Assembly (NCBI GenBank): GCA_965140555.1
Contig: OZ223259.1
Location: 1,922,001 to 1,986,000 of the forward strand
From: UBA1351 sp965140555
GTDB lineage: Bacteria > Bacillota > Clostridia > Lachnospirales > Vallitaleaceae
Length of the DNA stretch: 64,000 bases
Reading direction: 5' to 3'
Shown: positions 43,271 to 52,528 of the stretch, one piece after another
Layout of the letters: each line of letters opens with the position of its first letter
Numbering within the stretch: the first letter of the stretch is position 1
Program-made: the position numbers and the translations under genes
Notes under the pieces: model-generated
The model's input: only the letters and a program-made list of their open reading frames with translations
Database searches by the model: none
What the model was told of the DNA's origin: nothing

Positions 43271-45131
43271 AAGTAATCTCCTTCTCACTAAGACAAGGAC
43301 CACCGATAATAAAAGAGGTCTCTTTTTGTTGATGGGTTTCTATACGAAACACAGCATCATCGCCATATAATAATTTTAACCGTAATTGAACATTTTTTAA
43401 ACCCATGCCACCAATTTTTAATGATTCAAGTTCATTATCAATGGATAGAGCGTCAAAGTCCGACATGAGACTTGACGCTTTTTTTGTAGGGAGATTTCCG
43501 GCGTTATCAGTAATTCGTATGGTCCAATGGTTCTGTTTAATGACAACAGCAATGGTCAAGAGCCAAGGGGGGCTACCCCAAAAAGCATGCTTGAAAGCAT
43601 TTTCTATAAGCGGTTGAACGATTAGTTTGGGAACCATGGTTTGTTCCGCATCAGGTGGAAGGGTAATACCGTATATAAAATCCCCATCATAGCGAAAACC
43701 CATACAGGCTAAGTATTTTTCCGTATGTAATAATTCCTCGCTTAAGGGAACCAACATGCTGGAATTGGCGGAGACATAGCGGAAATAATCACAAAGAGAT
43801 TGTGCCATGCCAATGATTTCTTCATTCATCTGTTCTTCTGCCATGACACTAATCGTTGTAAGGCTGTTATATAGAAAATGTGGATTAATAAGGGATTGCG
43901 TTGCCAAAAGTTTGGCCTTGGTTTCCTCAGAATGGGATAGCATAGCTTCTTTGGTAGTCTGTTGCAAGCGTTTATACATGTTCTGTATAGATTCATATAA
44001 AAGGGCAACTTCTTCAATGGAGCTATGGTCCAGATGAACATCAAGGGGAGCACTGTCTAGAACACTATCGATGGTTATTACACCCGTAGCCTTCGTTAAT
44101 TGGTGTAAAGGTTCAGTCATGCGCTTGGAGATATAGAAGGCTACAAAAAGTGTAGAAAAACCGGAAAGAATGGCAATGATAATAAATAGTCGGCGAAAGC
44201 TTCGCAAGGGAGCGTAAACCGCATCATGAGACAAGGTGACAACAACTGTCCAATGATAGTCCGGTAAGGTGACATAGGTGACCATTTCGAAAGAGCCATT
44301 GCGTTTAACCATGGTGGGGGTTGAAGGGGACAGGTCATTAAAGTCGATTGTATCCATATAGGAGGGTGTGATAGCTGAGGAGTCGTTTGTATAGGGATAG
44401 ATTTGTTCCCTTCGAGCATTGTAGATTACCGCTTTCGATTGAGGATTAGAGCTGATGAGTTGTTGAGTTAGAGAAAAGATAATGCCGCAATCTTGGACCA
44501 CTTCAACAATACCTTCCGGCACATTATTACCTTTGAAAAAGATGCGGGTCATAGAAAGGAATTGATGGGTATCTTGGTTATTACGTTTAACAGGGAGCAG
44601 CTTGTTGGTATACGGTCGAGATATATATTTGTGCCCGTTTAAAGCGAGGGTATCCTCGTACCAAGGCAACGTCGTCAGATCAAGGGTGCGAATTCTAGGC
44701 CAATAGCCAACTTCCACACTATAACCGTCCATGGTATAAAGATTTACTTGGGAAGCGGATTGATAGGCACCAATAATAGCCGTAATCGTATCATGCAGAT
44801 AACGAACTCGGTCCCATGAGGAAGTTAGGTCTTCGACGGAATGTTCCGCATTGGGATAGAGCTTTGAAAATTCGCTGAAGTTCGTTTTGATGGCATTGGA
44901 GTAAACGACATTGAGAGAGATGGTGGATAGATTATCCAGTTGTGTATCAATAGCATCAGCGATGGAAGTTGATAGATTTAGGTTATCCTTTTTAACTTCT
45001 TCAAAAGTTGTGGAGTAGTAATGCGTATAGGTAAAGAAGAAAAAGATGGTAAGAAGGATAAAGATAAAACTGCCATAGACGATAAACAGATAGGTCTTTT
45101 GGGAATAACGTGATCGAATAAGTGGTTTCAT
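43248..45131 (-). CDS. YesM-type sensor histidine kinase of xyloside system
   Basis: A minus-strand gene starting at 45131, eight bases after GCGAGGT. An upstream in-frame Met lacks a site. The roughly 627-residue kinase has a transmembrane helix near residues 15-38, an extracellular sensor (about 39-290), and a second helix (about 310-333, with IIAILSGFSTLFVAFYIS). HAMP and the phospho-acceptor segment LATQSLINPHFLYNSLTTIS follow. The ATPase contains IVQPLIENAFKHAFWG, TDNAGN and GGMGLKNVQLRLKLLYG. Its overlap with the regulator gene ensures co-translation. Confidence 0.93.
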   Translation of the reverse strand: MKPLIRSRYSQKTYLFIVYGSFIFILLTIFFFFTYTHYYSTTFEEVKKDNLNLSTSIADAIDTQLDNLSTISLNVVYSNAIKTNFSEFSKLYPNAEHSVEDLTSSWDRVRYLHDTITAIIGAYQSASQVNLYTMDGYSVEVGYWPRIRTLDLTTLPWYEDTLALNGHKYISRPYTNKLLPVKRNNQDTHQFLSMTRIFFKGNNVPEGIVEVVQDCGIIFSLTQQLISSNPQSKAVIYNARREQIYPYTNDSSAITPSYMDTIDFNDLSPSTPTMVKRNGSFEMVTYVTLPDYHWTVVVTLSHDAVYAPLRSFRRLFIIIAILSGFSTLFVAFYISKRMTEPLHQLTKATGVITIDSVLDSAPLDVHLDHSSIEEVALLYESIQNMYKRLQQTTKEAMLSHSEETKAKLLATQSLINPHFLYNSLTTISVMAEEQMNEEIIGMAQSLCDYFRYVSANSSMLVPLSEELLHTEKYLACMGFRYDGDFIYGITLPPDAEQTMVPKLIVQPLIENAFKHAFWGSPPWLLTIAVVIKQNHWTIRITDNAGNLPTKKASSLMSDFDALSIDNELESLKIGGMGLKNVQLRLKLLYGDDAVFRIETHQQKETSFIIGGPCLSEKEITYERGKTL

Positions 45132-45225
45132 AGTCGAGTACCTCGCTTCAGTGTCGTCACTATATGTTGCTGTATTATACAATACCGTTCAAAAAAATGC
45201 AAATATGAAATCAATTTTATCTATT

Positions 45226-45255
45226 TTGTATAGAAGATTTATTTGTTAGTATAAA
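45226..45255 (+). promoter_or_regulatory. Promoter of the xyloside ABC operon
   Basis: TTGTAT (45226-45231) and TATAAA (45250-45255) with an 18-base spacer, 85 bases before the binding-protein start, in the divergent region with the kinase gene. The weak -35 is consistent with activator dependence. Confidence 0.45.
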
Positions 45256-45339
45256 TATATCACAAATGACACAAGTTTTATCGATAGAACACCAGGTATT
45301 CGTAAAAATAAAATAAAGCCAAAGTAAAGGAGAAAGAGA

Positions 45340-46680
45340 ATGAAAATCAAATCAAAGGGAAAACGATGGATAGTTTTAAGTTTGGTTATGCTTATTGTAT
45401 TTATGGCGGGATGTGGTTCAAAAGATGCAGGTGGTGACGGTGGTGACACAGGTGATACCGGAGCGAATAGTGGTAGCAGTGATGTAACGTTAACCTTTGG
45501 AAGTCATCAAAGCGGACTACCGACAAGTGGTATTGTACAAGACTTAGCAGCAGAATTTGAGGAAGAAACAGGTATCAAGATTGATTTTCAAATATCCCCG
45601 GATGCTCAATGGCGGGATTTGATTAAGGTGAAATTGGATTCAGGTGAAGCACCGGATATCATGTGTGTTGATACGCCGATTAATCTAGCATCGAGTCTAC
45701 ATATGGATGTTTTCTCAGCGCCGGTTACCGATGAAGAGTGGGTCTCACGTATGGATGAGAATGTAATTCCTGCGGTATCTGTAGATGATGAAGTATATGG
45801 AATTACCTTCCCGGGTAAGAAGATGTATTTCTATGTTTATAATAAAAGAATTTTTGATGACTATGGTTTAGAGGTTCCGACAGACTATGAATCCTTTCAA
45901 AATGTATGCCAAACCCTTCTAGACAACGGTGTAACTCCGATTTATGAAGCGACAACCAACGGATGGCATCAAGTTCTTCCATTGTTTGAAACCGGTGGAT
46001 TGTACCTTCAAAATCATCCGGATCTCTATGAGAAATTGAATGCCAATGAGATGGATTTGGATGAAGTCCCTGAATTATTAACGATTATTCAACAATTAGA
46101 TGAGTCGGCAAAAGCTGGATATTTTGGTGAAGATTACTTGAGTAATGCATGGGAAAATGCGAAAGAAGCCATGGCAAGCGAACGATGTGCCATGACCATC
46201 GCCGAAGCCGGATTTAGAAATGAAGTTGAAGCAGACTATCCGGACTTTTCTGCAGATAATCTTGGAATTTTTGTTATGCCTTGGGGCGATAATCAAGTGA
46301 TTGGTGTGAACCCTGCATCCAATGCTTATTTTATTAACAAAGATTCAGAACATGTAGAAGAAGCGAAACAATTCTTTGAGTTTCTTGCTCGTCCTGAAAA
46401 CTTACAACGACGTTTAGATGGACAACCGAGCCTGAATGAATTGGCATGGCCTGAAATTGAAGGAAAATACTCAGAGGAAGATCAAGCGTATATCAATTCA
46501 TTAGACAAAGCAACGGTGGTTCAAGTGGCGGTTAATTATATTGATGCTCAATGGATGGAAGTCGGTAAAGACCTAGAAGGTATGTACACAGGGGCCTTAA
46601 CGCCGGAAGATGTTCTTCAATCCATTATGGATAGACGTAATGAAATGGCTGAATTACAAAAAGACCCGGCTTGGGAATAA
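45340..46680 (+). CDS. Extracellular sugar-binding lipoprotein (xyloside system)
   Basis: A 446-residue CUT1 binding lipoprotein. The lipobox is FMAGC with Cys at residue 25, followed by a Gly/Asp/Ser linker. The binding domain starts VTLTFGSHQSGLPTSGIVQD, with SGEAPDIMCVDTPINLASSL, FPGKKMYFYVYNKRIFDDYG and GVNPASNAYFINKDSEHVEE, and ends with FFEFLARPENLQRRLDGQPS. The repeated Trp and Tyr residues fit sugar stacking. It delivers substrate to permeases at 46802 and 47680. The alpha-xylosidase in the same operon suggests xyloglucan-type oligosaccharides such as isoprimeverose-containing units (inference). ATG follows AAAGGAGAAAGAGA. Confidence 0.92.
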   Translation: MKIKSKGKRWIVLSLVMLIVFMAGCGSKDAGGDGGDTGDTGANSGSSDVTLTFGSHQSGLPTSGIVQDLAAEFEEETGIKIDFQISPDAQWRDLIKVKLDSGEAPDIMCVDTPINLASSLHMDVFSAPVTDEEWVSRMDENVIPAVSVDDEVYGITFPGKKMYFYVYNKRIFDDYGLEVPTDYESFQNVCQTLLDNGVTPIYEATTNGWHQVLPLFETGGLYLQNHPDLYEKLNANEMDLDEVPELLTIIQQLDESAKAGYFGEDYLSNAWENAKEAMASERCAMTIAEAGFRNEVEADYPDFSADNLGIFVMPWGDNQVIGVNPASNAYFINKDSEHVEEAKQFFEFLARPENLQRRLDGQPSLNELAWPEIEGKYSEEDQAYINSLDKATVVQVAVNYIDAQWMEVGKDLEGMYTGALTPEDVLQSIMDRRNEMAELQKDPAWE

Positions 46681-46734
46681 ATGGCAATAACAGGCAGCAA
46701 AAGTATTAGACATTAAAGGATAAGTGTTATCCGT

Positions 46735-46779
46735 CGATAGGGTATCTTAATCTGTAGATGCGTTTAAGGTACCTTATCG
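46735..46779 (+). promoter_or_regulatory. Stem-loop between binding-protein and permease genes (xyloside system)
   Basis: CGATAGGGTATCTTAA (46735-46750) pairs with 46764-46779, with two G-U pairs, 16 bp in all, without a T-run. Likely stabilises the upstream lipoprotein mRNA and lowers permease expression. Confidence 0.6.
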
Positions 46780-46801
46780 TTGTATTGATAGGAGGTATCA
46801 C

Positions 46802-47680
46802 ATGGATCAGAAAAAATTATATCCTTGGTATTTTGCCAGTGGTGCGACCCTGTTGTTTTTCTTACTCTGTTTTCTACCCGGTATAACAGGAATCTTCTAT
46901 TCGTTTACCGACTGGAACAATTACACCGATGAGATTAATTTTGTCGGATTGAAAAACTATAGGGAAGTATTTCAGGGGAATTCCCAGTATATCACATTTA
47001 TAACCAATACCCTTATGTTCACCGTGGTAACAACCATTGCCAAAACCGTTATGGGTCTTGGATTGGCACTGTTATTGACACAGAAATTTATCAAAATGAA
47101 AAATCTGCAACGTATGATTATCTTCTCCCCACAGGTGATGTCCTATCTCGTTGTAGGGCTTGTCTTTCGAAGTATGCTGCATCCGACGATGGGATTTTTG
47201 AATAATTTCCTAGAGGACATCGGTTTGGACTTTTTGGCCATGAATTGGCTCACCGATCTGTCCTGGGTCTTCCCCAGTGTTATGGCCGTAGACACATGGA
47301 AGGGAATGGGATACATCATGGTGGTCGTTATAGCAGGACTCATGTCTATATCCAGTTCCTATTATGAAGCAGCAAGTATTGATGGGGCCAACTTTTTACA
47401 AAAAACATGGTACATTACCTTACCTTTATTACGACCGATTCTCATTAATGTCACGGTGCTAAATGTGACCTATGGTCTTCGCGTGTTTGACATGATTTAT
47501 TCCTTGACCAACGGCGGACCGGGGAATGCGACAGGAGTCATTAATACCGCGGTTTATCGAGAGTTTTCCAAGGGAGACTTTGCAATGGGAACGACCTTGT
47601 CCAGTATCTTGTATTTTATCGTCTTGATATTACTCTACTTTATTATCAAAGCCATGGAGAATAAGGAGGTGGAGATGTAA
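46802..47680 (+). CDS. ABC transporter permease, MalF type (xyloside system)
   Basis: A 292-residue six-helix permease: YFASGATLLFFLLCFLPGIT, then GIFYSFTDWNNYT at the N-terminus, the EAA loop YEAASIDGANFLQKTWYITLPL, and FDMIYSLTNGGPGNATGVI before the last helices. The stop and the next start overlap in TAATG (47678-47682 region), so the two permeases are coupled. ATG 46802 follows ATAGGAGGTATCAC. Confidence 0.93.
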   Translation: MDQKKLYPWYFASGATLLFFLLCFLPGITGIFYSFTDWNNYTDEINFVGLKNYREVFQGNSQYITFITNTLMFTVVTTIAKTVMGLGLALLLTQKFIKMKNLQRMIIFSPQVMSYLVVGLVFRSMLHPTMGFLNNFLEDIGLDFLAMNWLTDLSWVFPSVMAVDTWKGMGYIMVVVIAGLMSISSSYYEAASIDGANFLQKTWYITLPLLRPILINVTVLNVTYGLRVFDMIYSLTNGGPGNATGVINTAVYREFSKGDFAMGTTLSSILYFIVLILLYFIIKAMENKEVEM

Positions 47681-48507
47681 TGCCTCGCGTGAAGAAAAAA
47701 ATAACGCACATCATCGGAAATCTTGTTGCAATCCTTATTAGCTTGATCGTGCTCGTACCCCTTGTTGTACTATTACTGAACTCCTTTAAAACAAAGGCCG
47801 ACTCGAATCGTATGTCACTTGCTCTTCCTAAAGAGTGGATTTTTGAAAACTATGCCGTTGTTGTGGAACAAGGAAAGCTATTAACAGCCTTTACCAATGG
47901 CCTCATTTATGCGGTTTGTAGTGTGGCGATTATTGTTATTCTGGTCAGTATGGCAGCTTTTGTTATCTCCAGAAATAACCATGGATTCAATAAATTTATT
48001 TATTATTTTATCATTGCAGGAATTGCTATTCCGATTAATAATGTGGCGCTTATGAAGTTTATGCAATTGTTTCACTTGGTGAACACACGACACGGTATTA
48101 TTCTGTTATATGCTGCTTTGAACATACCCTTGAGCTTGTTCTTGACCTATGGATTTATAGCAACGATACCGCGGCAATTGGATGAGGCGGCTGTCTTAGA
48201 CGGATGCACCTCCCATCAACTATTTTTCCGGATTATCATGCCACTCTTAAAGCCGATTATTTCCACCCTTTGTGTATTGAATTTTATGGCTGTTTGGAAT
48301 GATTTTACCATGCCTCTGTATTACCTGAATAATTCAGATATGTGGCCCATGACGTTAGCCGTCTACAATTTCTTCGGAGCCTTTGAAAACTCGTGGAATC
48401 TGGTGAGTGCGGATATCGTCTTAACCTTAGCCCCTGTTCTTGTCATATTTATTCTAGGTCAGAAGTATATCGTCGGTGGTATTGCCGCCGGTTCTGTAAA
48501 AGGTTAG
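47680..48507 (+). CDS. ABC transporter permease, MalG type (xyloside system)
   Basis: A 275-residue permease. It starts KKITHIIGNLVAILISLIVL, contains LVPLVVLLLNSFKTKADSNR, the EAA loop LDEAAVLDGCTSHQLFFRII, NFMAVWNDFTMPLYYL, and the standard end QKYIVGGIAAGSVKG. It completes the importer. The xylosidase begins 31 bases downstream, so import and hydrolysis are co-expressed. Confidence 0.93.
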   Translation: MPRVKKKITHIIGNLVAILISLIVLVPLVVLLLNSFKTKADSNRMSLALPKEWIFENYAVVVEQGKLLTAFTNGLIYAVCSVAIIVILVSMAAFVISRNNHGFNKFIYYFIIAGIAIPINNVALMKFMQLFHLVNTRHGIILLYAALNIPLSLFLTYGFIATIPRQLDEAAVLDGCTSHQLFFRIIMPLLKPIISTLCVLNFMAVWNDFTMPLYYLNNSDMWPMTLAVYNFFGAFENSWNLVSADIVLTLAPVLVIFILGQKYIVGGIAAGSVKG

Positions 48508-48537
48508 ACAAACACAGTAGTAGGAGAGGAGAAGTAC

Positions 48538-50808
48538 ATGAAATTCACAGATGGATATTGGAATATGAAACCTCAAATCGAACCCTTGTATGCCGTAGAA
48601 TACGTGGACCATGCCTGGGACGGAGAAGAACTTACCATCTATACGACAGGGCGTCATGTTGAAAAACGTGGGGACATATTGAATCAAGGAACATTAACTG
48701 TTCGTATTAACAGCCCGTTGGATGACATCATACGTGTGGAGGTCACCCACTTTGAAGGGATTCGTAAGCGAGGACCATACATTGAGGTAGGTGTAGAGAG
48801 TCCTAAGGTATCCCTAGAGGAGACCGATACCACCTTAGTCTTTCATACAGGAAAAACCAAGGTGGTCATTAACAAACAGCCGAATCAATGGGGATTGGAC
48901 TTCTATGACGGTGATAGGTGGCTAACAGGCACAGGCTGGCGGAATATGGCCTATATGACAGACACAGTAACGGACAAACACTATATGCTCGACCAATTGT
49001 CCATTGATATTGATGAATATATCTATGGTCTAGGAGAACGGTTTACACCCTTTATCAAAAACGGGCAACAGATTACCATGTGGAATGAAGACGGCGGTAC
49101 AGCAAGTGAAATTGCCTACAAGAATATTCCTTTCTATATAACCAATAAGGGTTATGGTGTCTTGGTGGATTCATTGGCAGATGTAGATTTTGAAATAGCC
49201 AGTGAAAAAGTCGAACGGATTCAGTTCTCCCTTGAAGGGGAAAGCTTGGCCTATTATGTAGTCAATGGCTCTACACCTAAGGAAACCTTGGTCAAGTATA
49301 CGGACCTGACAGGAAAACCGGCATTGCCTCCGGCATGGTCTTTTGGATTGTGGCTGACCACATCCTTTACGACAGATTATGATGAAGAGACAACCAGCCG
49401 ATTCATTAACGGAATGGCAGACAGAGATATTCCCCTTCATGTATTCCATTTTGACTGTTTTTGGATGAAGGGTTACGAATGGTGTAATTTCACATGGGAC
49501 CCGGATACCTTCTCGGACCCAAAAGGAATGCTTGAGCGCTATCATGACAAAGGCCTCAAAATCTGCGTATGGATTAATCCCTATATTGCTCAAAAGTCGA
49601 GACTATTCAAGGAAGGTATGGACAATGGATACTTGGTAGAAACCGTGGATGGGAATGTATGGCAAACAGATAAGTGGCAAGCCGGAATGGGCCTTGTAGA
49701 CTTTACCAATCCGGAAGCTATCGCATGGTATCAACAGGAGTTACGAAAGCTCCTTCATATGGGTGTCGACTGTTTCAAGACAGACTTTGGAGAACGTATT
49801 CCTGTACGAGGTATTCGCTATTATGATGAGTCAGACCCTCTTAAGATGCATCATTATTATACCTATCTGTACAATAAAGCGGTGTTTGATCTTCTAGAAG
49901 AAGAACGGGGCAAGAATGAAGCGGTTCTTTTTGCCCGTTCAGCAACAGTAGGCTCTCAGAAATTCCCGGTACATTGGGGTGGTGACTGCTCAGCGACTTA
50001 TCCTTCTATGGCGGAATCCTTAAGAGGCGGCCTATCCCTTGCCTTAGCAGGATTTGGATATTGGAGTCATGATATAAGTGGATTTGAGCAAACAGCAACG
50101 GCGGATGTCTACAAACGGTGGTGTGCCTTTGGTATGTTAAGTACCCATAGCCGTCTCCACGGCTCCTCATCCTATCGTGTACCATGGATGTTCGATGATG
50201 AAGCAACGGATGTCTTACGAGAATTCACGCAGTTGAAATGTCAGCTGATGCCTTACCTCTACGCTCAAGCCGTTATAGCACATGAAACGGGCATACCTAT
50301 GATGCGACCGCTCTTTTTGGATTACCCTGCGGATAAAGGATGTGAGCCGGTGGACAAACAATATATGTTAGGTGATCGTCTCATGGTTGCACCGGTATTC
50401 AAGTCAAGTGGTGATGTAGACTATTATCTGCCGGAAGGTCAATGGGTAGGGTTACTGGATAGAAAGGCGTATGAAGGCGGTAGATGGCTATCAGAAAATC
50501 ATGACTATCATTCCCTTCCTCTGATGGTTCCCTATAATCGAATCTTGCCTATGGGACAGGAATCAACAAAACCGGACTATGATTACACGGAAGGCTTAAC
50601 CTTGTATTTGACACCCTTTGAGGACGGTCAGCACAATGAGGTTACAATTGTCAACATAGACGGCACCGTTGCAGGAAGGATTCAAGCCCATTGCACCGGT
50701 GATACGTTAGAGCTTATCATATCCGGTGACATTGGAGAGATTGGGTGGGAATGGTTGCTACGTGATTATGATGGCCCCGAGGTTATAATAAGAAAAGATA
50801 AGAAATAA
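48538..50808 (+). CDS. yicI: GH31 alpha-xylosidase (YicI type)
   Basis: A 756-residue GH31 enzyme without signal peptide, so cytoplasmic. The N-terminal beta domain carries the family entry IDIDEYIYGLGERFTPFIKN. The barrel includes PPAWSFGLWLTTSFTTDYDE and IPLHVFHFDCFWMKGYEWCN, a YicI-specific segment for xylose at subsite -1. The nucleophile Asp lies in VDCFKTDFGERIP (near residue 416), and the acid/base in GGDCSATYPSMAESLRGGLS. The DISGFE tract follows (SHDISGFEQTA). YicI-type enzymes release alpha-xylose from isoprimeverose and xyloglucan fragments. The length fits the family (about 770). Confidence 0.94.
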   Translation: MKFTDGYWNMKPQIEPLYAVEYVDHAWDGEELTIYTTGRHVEKRGDILNQGTLTVRINSPLDDIIRVEVTHFEGIRKRGPYIEVGVESPKVSLEETDTTLVFHTGKTKVVINKQPNQWGLDFYDGDRWLTGTGWRNMAYMTDTVTDKHYMLDQLSIDIDEYIYGLGERFTPFIKNGQQITMWNEDGGTASEIAYKNIPFYITNKGYGVLVDSLADVDFEIASEKVERIQFSLEGESLAYYVVNGSTPKETLVKYTDLTGKPALPPAWSFGLWLTTSFTTDYDEETTSRFINGMADRDIPLHVFHFDCFWMKGYEWCNFTWDPDTFSDPKGMLERYHDKGLKICVWINPYIAQKSRLFKEGMDNGYLVETVDGNVWQTDKWQAGMGLVDFTNPEAIAWYQQELRKLLHMGVDCFKTDFGERIPVRGIRYYDESDPLKMHHYYTYLYNKAVFDLLEEERGKNEAVLFARSATVGSQKFPVHWGGDCSATYPSMAESLRGGLSLALAGFGYWSHDISGFEQTATADVYKRWCAFGMLSTHSRLHGSSSYRVPWMFDDEATDVLREFTQLKCQLMPYLYAQAVIAHETGIPMMRPLFLDYPADKGCEPVDKQYMLGDRLMVAPVFKSSGDVDYYLPEGQWVGLLDRKAYEGGRWLSENHDYHSLPLMVPYNRILPMGQESTKPDYDYTEGLTLYLTPFEDGQHNEVTIVNIDGTVAGRIQAHCTGDTLELIISGDIGEIGWEWLLRDYDGPEVIIRKDKK

Positions 50809-50871
50809 ATGAGGATAGATGGAAAAAAATAAGGAAAAGATGAGAAATAAATAAAAAAATACGACATGCCA

Positions 50872-50905
50872 AAAAGAGCGGAATCTCAAGGGATTCCGCT
50901 CTTTT
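50872..50905 (+). terminator. Terminator of xyloside operon
   Basis: A 14-bp perfect stem AAAAGAGCGGAATC / GATTCCGCTCTTTT around TCAAGG. Strong. Confidence 0.92.
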
Positions 50906-51011
50906 ATCTATATTCATTATACCACAAAATTGCAAATTTTTCTAGTCTTGTAATGCTTTGTAGGCAGGCGTACAATAAGATTCCAATGGTGACGGCGATG
51001 GAGGTTTTGTG

Positions 51012-51557
51012 ATGGAGAAAGAAGTATATCAATGGTTAACCACGTCAACACAGATGCAGGAAGGGAGTTATCAATTATTAAGGGGGAGTAATGCAGCATC
51101 CATGCATTATGGATTGACCTTATCAGAAGACGAGATTTATGCTCTAGTAGAAGCCAAAAACGACAGCTTGAAGAAATACAGACGTGTAGAATTAGGGAAG
51201 GGAATACTAGATAAACTGGTATTTGCTTTTTGTGATTCCCAATATTTAGAAGCCGCTACTTATGCGACTGTTTTAATGGAACTTCAGGATATTTTCTATG
51301 CATTCAAGAATGAGACAATGGATGAATTGAGTGATGAAGAACTGATCACCTTTATGGTTGAACAATTCAACGGCGTTTGTTACGGCGATGTGAGCTATCT
51401 AAGGGATACATGCCTAGAGCGATATAGTCGAAGTGTGAAAGGTGGTTATAAGGGCTTCAAAGTCAGCCAAGGACATAACGAATATGACCAAGTGGATGAA
51501 GAACAACGTTGGGATGCCCAGTTATATATGGACATGCTCAAAGAACTTTTCTGGTAG
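51012..51557 (+). CDS. DUF6323 family protein
   Basis: I choose ATG 51012, seven bases after GGAGG; the GTG at 51009 is less likely. The 181-residue protein has the DUF6323 pattern: MHYGLTLSEDEIYALVEAKN, YRRVELGKGILDKLVFAFCD, then MELQDIFYAFKNETMDELSD and EELITFMVEQFNGVCYGDV. The family is uncharacterised and its members are found next to DUF6179 genes, as here. It is soluble and helical with no obvious catalytic motif. It forms a two-gene unit after a strong terminator and lacks any link by sequence to the sugar genes. Confidence 0.82.
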   Translation: MEKEVYQWLTTSTQMQEGSYQLLRGSNAASMHYGLTLSEDEIYALVEAKNDSLKKYRRVELGKGILDKLVFAFCDSQYLEAATYATVLMELQDIFYAFKNETMDELSDEELITFMVEQFNGVCYGDVSYLRDTCLERYSRSVKGGYKGFKVSQGHNEYDQVDEEQRWDAQLYMDMLKELFW

Positions 51558-51568
51558 GAGGTGGGGCA

Positions 51569-52444
51569 ATGCGAGTTGAAGCGATTATGCCGTTGGTACA
51601 ACGGTTATCTGAAAAGTATACATTCAATGAAAGTAGTTCAATCACTTATGAAACCCTGGAGATGCTCATGCGAAGTGTGGCGTACACGATTCAGATAGGA
51701 AGTCGGGGAAATCATACTCAAAATGTAAATTTATCAGATAAAGGTGCCATTGAAGGAATCAAAGGCGTATCCCTTGAGGTTATCTATGAAGAAGGCGTTC
51801 ATATCATACAAGAGATGACAAAAACCAGTATGTCCATGTATCAGCAGATCATGAGCTCCTTTGAAGATTATGGTGTATACAATTATAGAGAGACCCTTGT
51901 AACAGGCATGGAAGCGTTTTTTAAGACCTATGATTGGACCTATAAGCCCTATGACCATGTCCTTACCCTTGATTATCCTCTGCTATATAAGGGCGATTTA
52001 GGCGAGGGAATTCTATGTATTAAGACCTATATTGAAGAGATTTTTTATGAACAGTGCTGCTTGCAACTCTTTGATAAGGCACATATTATCCACTTTTTGG
52101 AGTGTATCCAAGGGGATTATGAACAGGATTTTATGGAAAACATATGGGAAAGAGTGTTGATGAGCGTCTTATGTCTACAATTGCTGAACTATGAATTAGA
52201 AGCCATTATAGATAGACCGCTTATCCTACAGCAAGAGGAAGGGATACAACTCATCCGTTATTATGGGGACATATCCTATGAGGCACTTGATGAGAAGGTT
52301 AGAAGCTTCATCGATAAATGGGAAGAACGACTAGGTCTATCCCCAGGACATTGGGATAGTAGGAACTATACCTATTCCATTTTGCAAGGGATTCAACAAG
52401 GCAATATCGTGCATCAAGTGAACGGCTTGAATATTCAAAAATAG
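51569..52444 (+). CDS. DUF6179 family protein
   Basis: I choose ATG 51569, which has TAGGAGGTGGGGCA upstream. The frame is open from 51509 but those codons lie inside the previous gene. The roughly 291-residue protein begins MRVEAIMPLVQRLSEKYTFN and contains SSSITYETLEMLMRSVAYTI and DYPLLYKGDLGEGILCIKTY, matching DUF6179 as the constant partner of DUF6323. It looks helical and soluble. It may be shorter than typical (about 400-plus from memory). Function unknown. The gap to the first gene is 11 bases, so they form an operon. Confidence 0.75.
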   Translation: MRVEAIMPLVQRLSEKYTFNESSSITYETLEMLMRSVAYTIQIGSRGNHTQNVNLSDKGAIEGIKGVSLEVIYEEGVHIIQEMTKTSMSMYQQIMSSFEDYGVYNYRETLVTGMEAFFKTYDWTYKPYDHVLTLDYPLLYKGDLGEGILCIKTYIEEIFYEQCCLQLFDKAHIIHFLECIQGDYEQDFMENIWERVLMSVLCLQLLNYELEAIIDRPLILQQEEGIQLIRYYGDISYEALDEKVRSFIDKWEERLGLSPGHWDSRNYTYSILQGIQQGNIVHQVNGLNIQK

Positions 52445-52528
52445 TGGTGTAAATAGATAGCAGGATAAAAAACTTAGGATAAACTATTGAGGTGGAAGAA
52501 GATTGACCTATGTATAAAGGAGGTTCAT

